NCBI GenBank assembly: GCA_947086895.1
Contig: CAMUAR010000003.1
Span: 1 to 64,000, forward strand
Direction of reading: 5' to 3'
Length of the DNA stretch: 64,000 bases
From: an uncultured Lachnospiraceae bacterium
Lineage (GTDB): Bacteria > Bacillota > Clostridia > Lachnospirales > Lachnospiraceae
Every line of letters starts with the position of its first letter. Position 1 is the first letter of the stretch. This document shows, piece by piece, positions 28,153-37,175 of this stretch. A program made the position numbers and the translations under genes. The notes below the pieces were generated by a model. The model did not search any database and had not been told where the DNA came from. It saw only the letters and a list, made by a program, of their open reading frames with translations.

Positions 28153-28827
28153 ATGTGTATTGTTATTATTACAGGCGGAATAGTACAAGATCAAGCCGTC
28201 AAAAAATATATGGAAAGCAGAAAGATCAGTCATGTAATTGCAGTGGACGGCGGAGCTGCCGCAGCGGAGAGACTTTCGCTGCAGCCAGATTATATTGTCG
28301 GTGATTTTGACACACTTGTGCCGGAAAAACTGGAAAAATATAAAAGCGCATATGGTATAACCATACAGCAGTTTCAGCCGGAAAAGGATGATACGGATAC
28401 GCAGATTGCAGTGGAGCTTGCAATAAAACTGGCAAAAGACAAAAAAACTTGTGAAGATTTTCAGGAGGATATTATTCTTTTTGGCGCGCTGGGGAAACGG
28501 TTTGACCATGCGATTGCCAATGTGCTTCTGCTTGAGAAATTTGCCGACGCAGGGCTTTGCGCTTGTATTGTGGATGAGTATAATCGAATTTCCGTACACA
28601 AAAAAAGTTTTGTATTTGAGCGTTTCCATCAGTATGGAACATACATTTCTTTTGTCGCATTAACGCCGGTTGTTCGAGGAATTACATTGACTGGTTTTAA
28701 ATATCCTCTGACACAGCATACATTAAAGCAGGAGGACAGCCTGTGCATCAGCAATGAACTGGTAAAGGAAACGGGAACGGTATCTTTTTCGGACGGCATT
28801 CTGCTGATGGTGGAATCAAAAGACTAA
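28153..28827 (+). CDS. thiN: Thiamine pyrophosphokinase
   Basis: ThiN transfers pyrophosphate from ATP to thiamine to give thiamine diphosphate. The 224 residues match the family: VDGGAAAAERL and the DYIVGDFDTL segment, then EKDDTDTQIAVELA with the acidic metal ligands, and GALGKRFDHAIANV. ATG 28153 has AGAGGA 9 bases upstream. The open frame extends back to 28036, but that part lies over the rpe-thiN hairpin and is not family-like. It closes the murF-to-thiN run. Confidence 0.92.
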   Translation: MCIVIITGGIVQDQAVKKYMESRKISHVIAVDGGAAAAERLSLQPDYIVGDFDTLVPEKLEKYKSAYGITIQQFQPEKDDTDTQIAVELAIKLAKDKKTCEDFQEDIILFGALGKRFDHAIANVLLLEKFADAGLCACIVDEYNRISVHKKSFVFERFHQYGTYISFVALTPVVRGITLTGFKYPLTQHTLKQEDSLCISNELVKETGTVSFSDGILLMVESKD

Positions 28828-28921
28828 GTGCTGTGTAAAATCCAGAATGCGCCCAGAGACGTTGTTTGGATTTTAAAGGTGTTTTGATACTTATATTAAG
28901 AATTATCATAAATCTGTATGT

Positions 28922-28950
28922 TTGTATAACCAGACAATACAAGATATAAA
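28922..28950 (+). promoter_or_regulatory. Possible promoter of ychF
   Basis: TTGTAT at 28922-28927, 17 bp, TATAAA at 28945-28950, about 105 bases before the ychF start in an AT-rich gap. The hexamers are moderate matches. Confidence 0.4.
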
Positions 28951-29063
28951 AGTGCAGAATATTAAAAAAGAATCAAGATTAGTATAGTGATTAGTATGGT
29001 AAAAATACAGAGAAAGGCGGAAACTTTTGTAAATAAAGGGTTTTCGAACAGGTATAAGAAAAA

Positions 29064-30182
29064 ATGAAACTAGGTATAATAGGTTTGCCGAATGTCGGAA
29101 AAAGTACATTGTTTAATTCGCTGACAAAAGCGGGAGCAGAATCGGCAAATTATCCATTTTGTACAATCGATCCGAATATCGGTATTGTGGCAGTGCCGGA
29201 TAAAAGACTGAAGGTACTTGGCGATATGTATGCTTCGGAGCGCATTGTGCCTGCGACAATCGAGTTTGTAGATATTGCGGGATTGGTTAAGGGGGCGTCG
29301 AAGGGAGAGGGGCTTGGAAACCAGTTTCTGGCAAATATCCGTGAAGTTGACGCGATTGTCCATGTGGTAAGATGTTTTGAGGATTCTAATATCATCCATG
29401 TCGAGGGCAGTATTGACCCGATACGGGATATCGAAACAATCAACCTGGAATTGATTTTTTCTGATCTCGAAGTGCTTGAACGCAGATATTCCAGAGTGAA
29501 AAAGCAGGCAAACAACGATAAACGTGCAGCGACGGAAGCGGAGTTAATCGAGAAGCTGATGAAACATTTGGAGGAGGGAAAATTAGCAAGATACTATCCT
29601 TTGATAAATGAGGAGGAGAGCGAGCTGTTTGAGAGCTTTCATCTGCTGACATGCAAGAAGGTAATCTATGCTGCAAATGTGAAAGAAGAGGATCTTGCCG
29701 ATGATGCTGCAAAAAATATTTATGTACAGAGAGTGCGTGAGTACGCGGAAAAAGAATGCGAAAATGAGCAGTCGGATGTTTCAGAAGTATTTGTAATCTG
29801 CGCGCAGATTGAGCAGGAGATTGCGGAGCTGGACGATGATGAGAGGAAGATGTTTTTGGAAGAATTGGGTATTGAGGAGTCAGGTCTTGAGAGACTTGTA
29901 TGCGCAAGCTACCGAATGCTGGGGCTTTTAAGTTATCTTACAGCAGGACCAAAAGAGACAAGGGCATGGACGATTGAAGATGGAACAAAGGCACCGCAGG
30001 CAGCGGGAAAAATACATTCCGATTTTGAGCGCGGTTTTATCCGAGCTGAGATTGTCGATTACGAATATTTAGTGGCGTGCGGAAGCTTTAACGCGGCGAA
30101 GGAAAGAGGTTTGGTGCGTTCCGAAGGAAAGGAATACGTCATTCAGGACGGAGATGTTGTATTGTTCCGCTTTAATGTATAA
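29064..30182 (+). CDS. ychF: Obg-like ATPase YchF
   Basis: A universally conserved P-loop NTPase of the Obg family that prefers ATP and binds ribosomes; in bacteria it is tied to stress responses and start-codon choice. The 372 residues begin with GLPNVGKSTLFN (Walker A), then VDIAGLVKGASKGEGLGNQFL (G3 region), a coiled-coil insertion near 130-200, and the C-terminal TGS domain (AWTIEDGTKAPQAAGKIH). It has its own leader of about 230 bases after thiN and probably its own promoter. Confidence 0.95.
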   Translation: MKLGIIGLPNVGKSTLFNSLTKAGAESANYPFCTIDPNIGIVAVPDKRLKVLGDMYASERIVPATIEFVDIAGLVKGASKGEGLGNQFLANIREVDAIVHVVRCFEDSNIIHVEGSIDPIRDIETINLELIFSDLEVLERRYSRVKKQANNDKRAATEAELIEKLMKHLEEGKLARYYPLINEEESELFESFHLLTCKKVIYAANVKEEDLADDAAKNIYVQRVREYAEKECENEQSDVSEVFVICAQIEQEIAELDDDERKMFLEELGIEESGLERLVCASYRMLGLLSYLTAGPKETRAWTIEDGTKAPQAAGKIHSDFERGFIRAEIVDYEYLVACGSFNAAKERGLVRSEGKEYVIQDGDVVLFRFNV

Positions 30183-30226
30183 ACTGCCGTAAAAAAGACA
30201 GGTTGCACGGTGGTAATGGAGGCTGT

Positions 30227-31186
30227 ATGCTGTACATGGTCAAGACGGATATCAATTTTCCCAATATTGGGATATCGCTGCCCAAAGTTGCAAACGGTGT
30301 TACAATATTTGGATTTGATATTATGTATTATGGCATAATTATCGTCTGTGGGATGCTGCTCGGAGTGCTGCTCGCATGTTGGCGCGCAAAGCGCGCAGGC
30401 GAGTCGCCGGATATGATTATCGATTTTGCTTTGTATGCTATTTTATGTGCTGTTGCAGGCGCAAGAATATATTATGTTATTTTTGCATGGGATTCCTTTA
30501 AGGACAATCCCTTGTCTGTTTTTAATTTGCGGACAGGGGGGCTTGCGATTTACGGCGGCGTGATCGGCGGTGTTCTGGCTGCCGTCGTTTATGCGAGGAT
30601 AAAAAAAATCAGTTTTTTAAGGCTGACAGATATTTGTGCGCCGGCATTGCTGCTTGGGCAGGTAGTTGGAAGGTGGGGGAATTTTTTCAACAGGGAGGCG
30701 TTTGGAACTTACACCGACGGACTTTTTGCAATGCAGCTGGATCGGCGTGCGGTTGGCAGTGATTTTACCTGTTCTGCCGTCACTCTTGCACAGAGGTATG
30801 CGGGAAGAGAAGAAGCCCTGAATCGGATTATGGAAATTCGCAATAACACGGTATGGATCAATGAGATTGAATATATTCAAGTACATCCGACGTTTTTGTA
30901 TGAGTCTCTCTGGAATCTTGCACTTATGACTGTTTTGCTTCTGTATACCAAACATCAAAAATTCGATGGCGAGCTTATGCTCTGGTACTTTGTCGGTTAT
31001 GGGTTTGGAAGAGTATGGATTGAGGGGATGCGGACGGATCAATTATTTCTTTGGGGAAGTGAAATCGCCGTGTCTCAGATTTTATCCGCATTGCTTGTTG
31101 CAGCTGCATTTGCCGCTATTGTTGTGATTCGGATTCGACTGAAAAGAAAAACCGACGGAAGAGCAGCAAGAAAAGTCAGGAAATAA
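30227..31186 (+). CDS. lgt: Prolipoprotein diacylglyceryl transferase
   Basis: Lgt transfers diacylglycerol from phosphatidylglycerol to the lipobox Cys of prelipoproteins in the membrane. About seven hydrophobic helices are visible in 319 residues. The family signature appears as GRWGNFFNREAFG near residue 150, with the essential Arg and Asn, and GGLAIYGGVIGG near 108 matches the H/YGG region. ATG 30227 follows GGAGG by 4 bases; ATG 30236 is possible. It ends before a terminator that separates it from the dcw cluster. Confidence 0.93.
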   Translation: MLYMVKTDINFPNIGISLPKVANGVTIFGFDIMYYGIIIVCGMLLGVLLACWRAKRAGESPDMIIDFALYAILCAVAGARIYYVIFAWDSFKDNPLSVFNLRTGGLAIYGGVIGGVLAAVVYARIKKISFLRLTDICAPALLLGQVVGRWGNFFNREAFGTYTDGLFAMQLDRRAVGSDFTCSAVTLAQRYAGREEALNRIMEIRNNTVWINEIEYIQVHPTFLYESLWNLALMTVLLLYTKHQKFDGELMLWYFVGYGFGRVWIEGMRTDQLFLWGSEIAVSQILSALLVAAAFAAIVVIRIRLKRKTDGRAARKVRK

Positions 31187-31297
31187 AAGAGTTTGTATTT
31201 CATGATTTGTGGTGTAACTATAGTAGTTTTTGCGTCTGTAAAATACATGAAATTGTGTATAGCTAAATTCGTCGAATTGGGAGAAATCGTAGGGGAA

Positions 31298-31342
31298 AAA
31301 GAGAGTTTTCCTTGTGGCTTGTCTGCGGGAAGACTCTTTTTT
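31298..31342 (+). terminator. Intrinsic terminator after lgt
   Basis: AGAGTTTTCC near 31302-31311 pairs with GGGAAGACTCT ending at 31337, followed by a run of six T. It insulates the dcw promoter from lgt readthrough. Confidence 0.8.
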
Positions 31343-31354
31343 CTTGGTTAGCAC

Positions 31355-31383
31355 TTGCTTTTTTGGGCGAATTCGGTTAGAAT
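31355..31383 (+). promoter_or_regulatory. Sigma-A promoter of the dcw cluster
   Basis: TTGCTT at 31355-31360, a 17-bp spacer, TAGAAT at 31378-31383. It lies directly after the lgt terminator and about 195 bases before rsmH. An open frame that appears to start at 31355 is only rsmH's frame running back through this promoter. Confidence 0.7.
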
Positions 31384-31390
31384 GTTCAAA

Positions 31391-31430
31391 GAAAGTGGTA
31401 GAAAGTGGTTTGAAGTGCAGCAGTTGGAAC
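31391..31430 (+). promoter_or_regulatory. MraZ-type operator: AAAGTGG array with 10-bp period
   Basis: AAAGTGG occurs at 31392-31398 and 31402-31408, a weaker copy (GAAGTGC) at 31412-31418, and a trace (AGTTGGA) at 31422-31428, each exactly 10 bp apart and just downstream of the -10 box. MraZ is known to bind GTGG/TGGG-core repeats with this period at the head of the mra/dcw operon. Here no mraZ gene lies between the array and rsmH. Confidence 0.6.
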
Positions 31431-31579
31431 TTCTTTATTATACGCGCCCAGACGCGGAAAAATTATGCAGTGCCAGCATGACAAATAGGAGAAAAGCTTT
31501 GCTGCTCGACAGGAAAGGTAAGGTGGTTGCAACATCATGTTCCAGTATCTTTCTGCATACGACAGGAGGGGATGCAGCG

Positions 31580-32530
31580 ATGGATAAAGAGCAGCAGGAA
31601 TTTCAGCATGTACCTGTTTTGCTTGAAGAATGCATTCGAGGGCTTAACATTAAGCCGGAGGGAACTTATGTGGACGGCACGCTTGGCGGAGCGGGTCACG
31701 CGGCAAGGGTTGCAGCGCTGCTGTCTGGTTCGGGAAGATTGATTGGGATTGACCAGGATGCAGATGCGGTGGCGGCGGCAGGACAGCGGCTTGCGCCATA
31801 CCATGAACACACTGTGATTGTTCGAAGCAATTATCGGGAAATCAGGGGGATTATGGAGGAGCTGAATATTTCTGGCGTGGATGGAATCTTGTTGGATTTG
31901 GGAGTTTCGTCGTGGCAGCTTGACTGTGCAGGCAGAGGATTTTCTTATCGGGAGGATGCGATGCTTGATATGCGGATGGACGACCGTCAGGAAAAAACAG
32001 CGCGTGATATTGTAAATTGCTACAGTGAACAGGAACTTTACCATGTAATACGCGATTACGGGGAGGATGCTTTTGCGAAAAATATCGCAAAGCATATTGT
32101 AAGGGCAAGGCAGGACAAGCCCATTGAAACGACATTTGAATTGAACGGGATTATCCAGGCGGCGATACCAGCAAAAGTCAGGATGGCAAAAGGACATCCG
32201 TCAAAGAAAACGTTTCAGGCAATCCGAATTGAACTAAACAGGGAGCTGGAGGTATTAAGGGAATCGTTGGATATTATGATTGATTTGCTGAATCCGAACG
32301 GAAGACTTTGCATTATTACATTTCATTCACTGGAAGACCGGATCGTCAAGCAAAATTTTAGGAAAAATGAAAATCCATGTACATGCCCGCCGAATTTTCC
32401 GGTCTGTGTATGTGGAAAAAAGCCGAAAGGCAGTCAGCTGACAAAAAAGCCGGTTCTGCCGTCGGAGCAGGAGTGTGCAAAGAATTCGCGCGCAAAGAGC
32501 GCAAAGCTTCGTATTTTTCAAAAAATATAA
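31580..32530 (+). CDS. rsmH: 16S rRNA (cytosine-1402-N4)-methyltransferase
   Basis: RsmH (MraW) makes N4-methylcytidine at 16S position 1402 with SAM and is normally gene two of the dcw cluster. The protein is 316 residues. It begins with HVPVLLEE, has the SAM loop [22 protein letters not shown], and the C-terminal [15 protein letters not shown] 31580 has AGGAGGGG 8 bases upstream and gives the standard length. Here it is first in the cluster because mraZ is absent. Confidence 0.95.
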   Translation: MDKEQQEFQHVPVLLEECIRGLNIKPEGTYVDGTLGGAGHAARVAALLSGSGRLIGIDQDADAVAAAGQRLAPYHEHTVIVRSNYREIRGIMEELNISGVDGILLDLGVSSWQLDCAGRGFSYREDAMLDMRMDDRQEKTARDIVNCYSEQELYHVIRDYGEDAFAKNIAKHIVRARQDKPIETTFELNGIIQAAIPAKVRMAKGHPSKKTFQAIRIELNRELEVLRESLDIMIDLLNPNGRLCIITFHSLEDRIVKQNFRKNENPCTCPPNFPVCVCGKKPKGSQLTKKPVLPSEQECAKNSRAKSAKLRIFQKI

Positions 32531-32593
32531 CAGTGGAGGATGTTTGACAGCACCGTGGGGATGCAGGCATTAAGACAGAAAGGCGGGATATGT

Positions 32594-33163
32594 ATGGGAA
32601 CCCGAAGAAACCCTTACCAGTATGATCCAGAGTACTATATTCAGGGAAATACTGTAAAAAAACTGAACCGGCAGAACAGCGCGCAGGAAAAACCGCTTGT
32701 CCGTGAGCATGAACGACCCGCAAGACAGCCGGAACGCAGACCGCAGAAAAACCCGTCTGTCCATAAACGACCCGCTCAAGAGCAGCAAAAAAGACTTATT
32801 TCAATCGGCAGAGGAATCAATTTGCTGGGGATGGTTGTGCTTTCATTTGCAATGTTTGCAACTGTGCGTGTATGTATTGGATATTTGGAACTTCAGGCGG
32901 AATCGACGAGATTAGAGCAGGCGATTGAGGCATTGGAAGGCGAACTTGGACTGCTTGTTGATGCGAACAATGCAAAAGAGAATAAGATTACATCAGATAT
33001 TGACTTGGAGGTAATCTATCAAAAAGCAGTCGGTGAGCTTGGGATGGTATTTCCAAACCATAACGAGGTACTCTATTACGACGAAGTAGATTTGAGTTAT
33101 GTCAGACAGTATGCAGATATCCCGGAGGCGGCAAGCTCGATTTTGGACAAGCTGGTGCCATAG
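32594..33163 (+). CDS. ftsL: FtsL-like septum protein
   Basis: A small bitopic division protein that forms a complex with FtsQ/DivIB and FtsB/DivIC and helps to activate septal wall synthesis. The first 75 residues are basic and rich in Arg, Gln and Pro. One membrane helix lies near residues 80-100, then a leucine-heptad coiled coil (QAESTRLEQAIEALEGELG) and a short C-terminal tail. Sequence identity within the family is low, so the call rests on topology and on its place between rsmH and the PBP gene. ATG 32594 follows GGCGGG; upstream in-frame starts lack usable spacing. Confidence 0.75.
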   Translation: MGTRRNPYQYDPEYYIQGNTVKKLNRQNSAQEKPLVREHERPARQPERRPQKNPSVHKRPAQEQQKRLISIGRGINLLGMVVLSFAMFATVRVCIGYLELQAESTRLEQAIEALEGELGLLVDANNAKENKITSDIDLEVIYQKAVGELGMVFPNHNEVLYYDEVDLSYVRQYADIPEAASSILDKLVP

Positions 33164-33201
33164 ACCGCCAAGAGAATTTGTCCGGAAAGTGGTAAGGCAT
33201 T

Positions 33202-35103
33202 ATGGTGAGAAGAAGAAAAAAGACATCGGCAAAAAAACTTACACGCAAAATGCAGGGAACGTTGCTCTTTGTATTTTGCGTGATTTTGTTGTGTGTTGGC
33301 GTTATCTGCGGAAGAATTGTCTATATCAATGCCAACGATGGGGAGCGGTATGAAAAGAAGGCTTTAGTACAGCAAAGCATTGGAACAAACGCAAACTTGC
33401 CTTACAAGCGGGGCGATATTCTTGACCGCAACGGAGTGGCGCTTGCAAAAAGTGTTAAGGTGTACAACGTGATCTTTGATCCCAGTATTATAAACTCGGA
33501 TGAAAAGTTTGGGGAGCCGACAATAGGAGCGCTTGTTGAGGTGTATGGGCTGGATGCAGCAGAACTTTACCAGATTCTTTCCGAAAAGCCCAAAAGCGCG
33601 TATATTCGGCTTTTGCGCCGTCAATCCTACGAGTCAATGGAAGCATTTCGTGCGCTTGCACAGGAAAATAAATATATTAAGGGGGTATGGTTTGAGGAGG
33701 AATATATCCGCAATTATCCGTTTGGACGTCTGGCGTCCCATGTCATTGGATATACGGTGGCAGGCGACGTCGGTACATGGGGGATTGAACAATATTACAA
33801 TTCGGAATTGTCCGGTACAAACGGGAGAGAATACGGGTATTATGATGCCGGACTCAACTTGATCAAGGTGTCAAAATCTGCTGTGGATGGACATACGATC
33901 ATTTCAACTCTGGATGTGAACGTGCAGGAGCGTGTTGAAAAAAAAGTTGATGAGTTTCTTGCAGAATGGCCGTGCAATAATATTGGGGTTCTTGTTATGA
34001 ACCCAAATAATGGAGCGATCTATGCGATGGCTTCAAACAAAGGGTTTGATTTAAATAATCCAAGAGATTTATCCGCGTATTATAGCGAGGAGGAGCTTGC
34101 GCTGATGTCGGAGGCGGAGGAACTTACCGCGCTCAATCGAATGTGGCGAAATTTCTGTATCAGCGATACTTATGAACCCGGTTCAACGTTTAAACCGTTT
34201 ACTGTGGCGGCCGCGCTGGAAGAAAATCTTGTGTCAGCGGATAATACATTTCAATGCAATGGGTATCAGATGATTGCGGGCTGGCGTATCAACTGCAATA
34301 AAAGATCCGGGCATGGTACTGTCACGCTCGCCGAGTCTTTGATGAAATCCTGCAATCCGGCATTGATGCAGATTGTGGAAAAACTGGAGCGGGATAAGTT
34401 TTACAGTTATCAGCAGCATTTTGGTTTTGGGCAGACGACAGGGGTTGATCTGCCGGGCGAGGCGAACAGTATTTTGATTGATAAAGAAAACTTGAATGTG
34501 ACAGAGCTTGCCACTTCAAGTTTCGGGCAGAGTTTTAATATTACGATGGTGCAGCTGGCGTCCGCTTTTTGCTCTCTGGTAAATGGAGGAAATTACTATC
34601 AGCCGCATGTTGTCAGCGAAATACGTGATAATTCCGGCGCGACAATCTACGAAAATAATGGTGTGCTTGTAAATGTGTCGGTCTCAGCACAGACATCGGA
34701 ATTTTTAAGGGACGCGCTCTATATGACAGTGGAGAGCGGAACCGCTTCCCCGGCGAAAGTGGAAGGATATCTGGTTGGGGGCAAAACAGGAACAGCCCAG
34801 AAAGGCGTGCGCGATAAAGAAAACCAAAAATATGTTGTGTCCTTTATTGGATGTTCTCCAGCGGATAAACCGGAGGTAGTAATCTACGTTGTAATTGATG
34901 AGATTTATAACGAGGAGAAAAAAGCGAGCAGTTCGCTTGCAACCAAACTGACCAGCGAGATTCTTGAGGAAATTCTGCCGTTTCTCTCGGTTTATCCAGA
35001 AGGGGAGATTGATTATCATGTCGATTTGTCATTGCTAAATCCTGATACCGATTTAAATGACATTGATGAGGAGGGGGCGATTGAACCGCAGCAGGGGACA
35101 TAG
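33202..35103 (+). CDS. ftsI: Class B penicillin-binding protein (FtsI/PbpB-like)
   Basis: A septal peptidoglycan transpeptidase. One N-terminal membrane helix (about 20-42) is followed by the dimerisation domain and the transpeptidase domain with all three active-site motifs: STFK near residue 330 (nucleophile Ser), SCN near 386 and KTGTAQ near 530. It ends with an acidic tail and has no PASTA domain, unlike Bacillus PbpB. It partners with the FtsW-type polymerase encoded downstream. It shares the segment CISDTYEPGS with the next gene, pointing to an old tandem duplication. Confidence 0.9.
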   Translation: MVRRRKKTSAKKLTRKMQGTLLFVFCVILLCVGVICGRIVYINANDGERYEKKALVQQSIGTNANLPYKRGDILDRNGVALAKSVKVYNVIFDPSIINSDEKFGEPTIGALVEVYGLDAAELYQILSEKPKSAYIRLLRRQSYESMEAFRALAQENKYIKGVWFEEEYIRNYPFGRLASHVIGYTVAGDVGTWGIEQYYNSELSGTNGREYGYYDAGLNLIKVSKSAVDGHTIISTLDVNVQERVEKKVDEFLAEWPCNNIGVLVMNPNNGAIYAMASNKGFDLNNPRDLSAYYSEEELALMSEAEELTALNRMWRNFCISDTYEPGSTFKPFTVAAALEENLVSADNTFQCNGYQMIAGWRINCNKRSGHGTVTLAESLMKSCNPALMQIVEKLERDKFYSYQQHFGFGQTTGVDLPGEANSILIDKENLNVTELATSSFGQSFNITMVQLASAFCSLVNGGNYYQPHVVSEIRDNSGATIYENNGVLVNVSVSAQTSEFLRDALYMTVESGTASPAKVEGYLVGGKTGTAQKGVRDKENQKYVVSFIGCSPADKPEVVIYVVIDEIYNEEKKASSSLATKLTSEILEEILPFLSVYPEGEIDYHVDLSLLNPDTDLNDIDEEGAIEPQQGT

Positions 35104-35156
35104 TTTTTGACCCGCGCGAATAAACTAGATGGAATACATCATTGAGGCGGCGGGTT

Positions 35157-37127
35157 GTGCGACACTTTTTATCCTACCAAAAGCGGGGGTTGTTATTGAT
35201 TATTGCGATGCTGGTTGCCGGCGTGTTTGTAATTGCCGGAAGGCTCGCCTATTTTATGATTTTTGTCACGGACCGCTATGCGCAGCGCGCGCAGGAACTG
35301 CACGAGAGAGAGCGCAGCATCAAGGCGGAGAGGGGACTGATCTATGATCGAAATGGAGTTGTTCTTGCGGACAACAAACCAGTTTGTACAATTTCTGTGA
35401 TACATAATCAGATAAAAGAGCCAGAGGAAGTTATTGCAAAATTATCCGAGATTTTAGAACTTCCAGAGGAAACTGTGCGCAAGCGGGTTGAAAAATATTC
35501 CTCAATTGAACGTATCCGTTCTAATGTACCAAAAGAAACAGCGGACAAGATAAGAGATTTGGGGCTTGACGGCGTGATGGTCGATGAAGATTACAAGCGC
35601 TTTTATCCTTATGGCTCTCTTGCATCCAAGGTGCTTGGCTTTACAGGGAGCGACAATCAGGGCATTATTGGATTGGAAGTAGAGTATGACTCGTTTCTTC
35701 AGGGGACACCAGGCACAATATTGACGCTTACAACCGCTCATGGACTTGAGCTTGAGAACGCAGCAGAAAACAGGGTGGAGCCGATAAACGGCAATCATCT
35801 TCACACAAGTCTTGATATCGTAATCCAGCAGTATGCGGAACAGGCAGCAGAGCGAGTGTATACTGCAAAAAATGCAAATCGTGTCAGTGTTATTGTTATG
35901 AATCCACAAAACGGTGAGATTTATGCGATGGTAAATGTTCCAGAATTTGATTTAAACGAGCCTTATACACTGACCGAAGCAGTACTTAACGGAGCTGCCG
36001 CTGAGGAGCTTACAAAGGCGCAGACCAATGATCTGCGCAATACGATGTGGCGCAATCCTTGTATCAGCGATACTTATGAACCTGGTTCTTCGTTTAAGGT
36101 AATCACTGCGACTGCGGCGCTGGAGGAGGGCGCTGTCCGGCTGACGGATACATTTTATTGTCCAGGATATAAGATTGTTGAAGATAGAACAATACGCTGC
36201 CACAAAATCGGAGGGCATGGAAGCGAGGACTTTAAACTTGGAATTATGAATTCATGCAATCCTGTTTTTATGGAGATTGGTGCAAGGGTCGGCGCAGAAC
36301 GCTTTTTATACTATTTTGAGAAGCTGGGTTTAAGAAGCCGCACAGGAGTTGATTTGCCGGGCGAAGCAAACTCCATTGTACATAAACTTGAGAATATCAA
36401 GGCGGTGGAGTTGGCGACAATGTCGTTTGGGCAGTCGTTTCAAATATCGCCGCTGCAGCTGATGCGCGCTGCGAGCGCAGTTGTCAACGGAGGCACGCTT
36501 ATCACGCCTCATTTTGGCGTGTCCGTTGAAAACGCCGAAGGCGTGACAATAAAAACATTATCGTACAAAGAGACGGACGGCGCGGTATCTCCTGAAACGA
36601 GCCAGACAATGAAGGAATTGTTGGAAGCGGTTGTCGCGGAAGGAACAGGAAAACGCGCTTACGTCGCAGGTTTTCATATTGGGGGAAAAACAGCGACCTC
36701 GGAAAAGCTGCCGAGGCGTTCTGGACGTTATATCGCTTCGTTTCTTGGATTTGCACCAGCGTCTGACCCGCAGGTTATGGTACTTGTTATGATTGATGAG
36801 CCGGAAGGGATTTACTACGGCGGAACAATCGCCGCGCCGGTTGCCGGTGAGATTTTGGGAAATATTTTACCGTACCTTGGAATCAATCCAGATTACAGTG
36901 AGCAGGAATTAAAGGATTACAAACTTGGAAGCATTTCCGTACCTGATTTTGTCGGCAAGACAGAAAAAGAGGCAAAGACGGTTTTTGAGTCTTTCTCGGA
37001 GGGGGAACTTTATATTGTCGGGGAAGGGGAGGTTGTCACAGAACAGTTTCCAGTGCCAGGCGAGATGGTAAATGAAAACAGTGATATTATTTTATATATG
37101 GGTGCAGCCGAAAAAATAGCGGAATAA
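35157..37127 (+). CDS. spoVD: Class B PBP with one PASTA domain (SpoVD-like)
   Basis: A second transpeptidase of about 656 residues with one membrane helix (about 10-32), SSFK as nucleophile motif and SCN as second motif. The third motif reads KTAT instead of KTGT: the Gly is Ala (codon at 36693-36695). One PASTA domain (VPDFVGKTEKEAK) lies at the C-terminus, as in Bacillus SpoVD, which acts in spore cortex synthesis. The start is uncertain: GTG 35157 with GAGGCGG 6 bases before it is preferred, but TTG 35142 is possible. It lies 53 bases after the first PBP gene. Confidence 0.85.
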   Translation: MRHFLSYQKRGLLLIIAMLVAGVFVIAGRLAYFMIFVTDRYAQRAQELHERERSIKAERGLIYDRNGVVLADNKPVCTISVIHNQIKEPEEVIAKLSEILELPEETVRKRVEKYSSIERIRSNVPKETADKIRDLGLDGVMVDEDYKRFYPYGSLASKVLGFTGSDNQGIIGLEVEYDSFLQGTPGTILTLTTAHGLELENAAENRVEPINGNHLHTSLDIVIQQYAEQAAERVYTAKNANRVSVIVMNPQNGEIYAMVNVPEFDLNEPYTLTEAVLNGAAAEELTKAQTNDLRNTMWRNPCISDTYEPGSSFKVITATAALEEGAVRLTDTFYCPGYKIVEDRTIRCHKIGGHGSEDFKLGIMNSCNPVFMEIGARVGAERFLYYFEKLGLRSRTGVDLPGEANSIVHKLENIKAVELATMSFGQSFQISPLQLMRAASAVVNGGTLITPHFGVSVENAEGVTIKTLSYKETDGAVSPETSQTMKELLEAVVAEGTGKRAYVAGFHIGGKTATSEKLPRRSGRYIASFLGFAPASDPQVMVLVMIDEPEGIYYGGTIAAPVAGEILGNILPYLGINPDYSEQELKDYKLGSISVPDFVGKTEKEAKTVFESFSEGELYIVGEGEVVTEQFPVPGEMVNENSDIILYMGAAEKIAE

Positions 37128-37175
37128 CCAGAAATATTGCTGCTGGTTTATACCATGCAGGGAATGGAGATTACA

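Noticed and set aside
31355..31579. N-terminal extension of RsmH from TTG 31355
   Set aside because: It would cover the promoter and the AAAGTGG array, and RsmH has standard length from ATG 31580 with a strong binding site.
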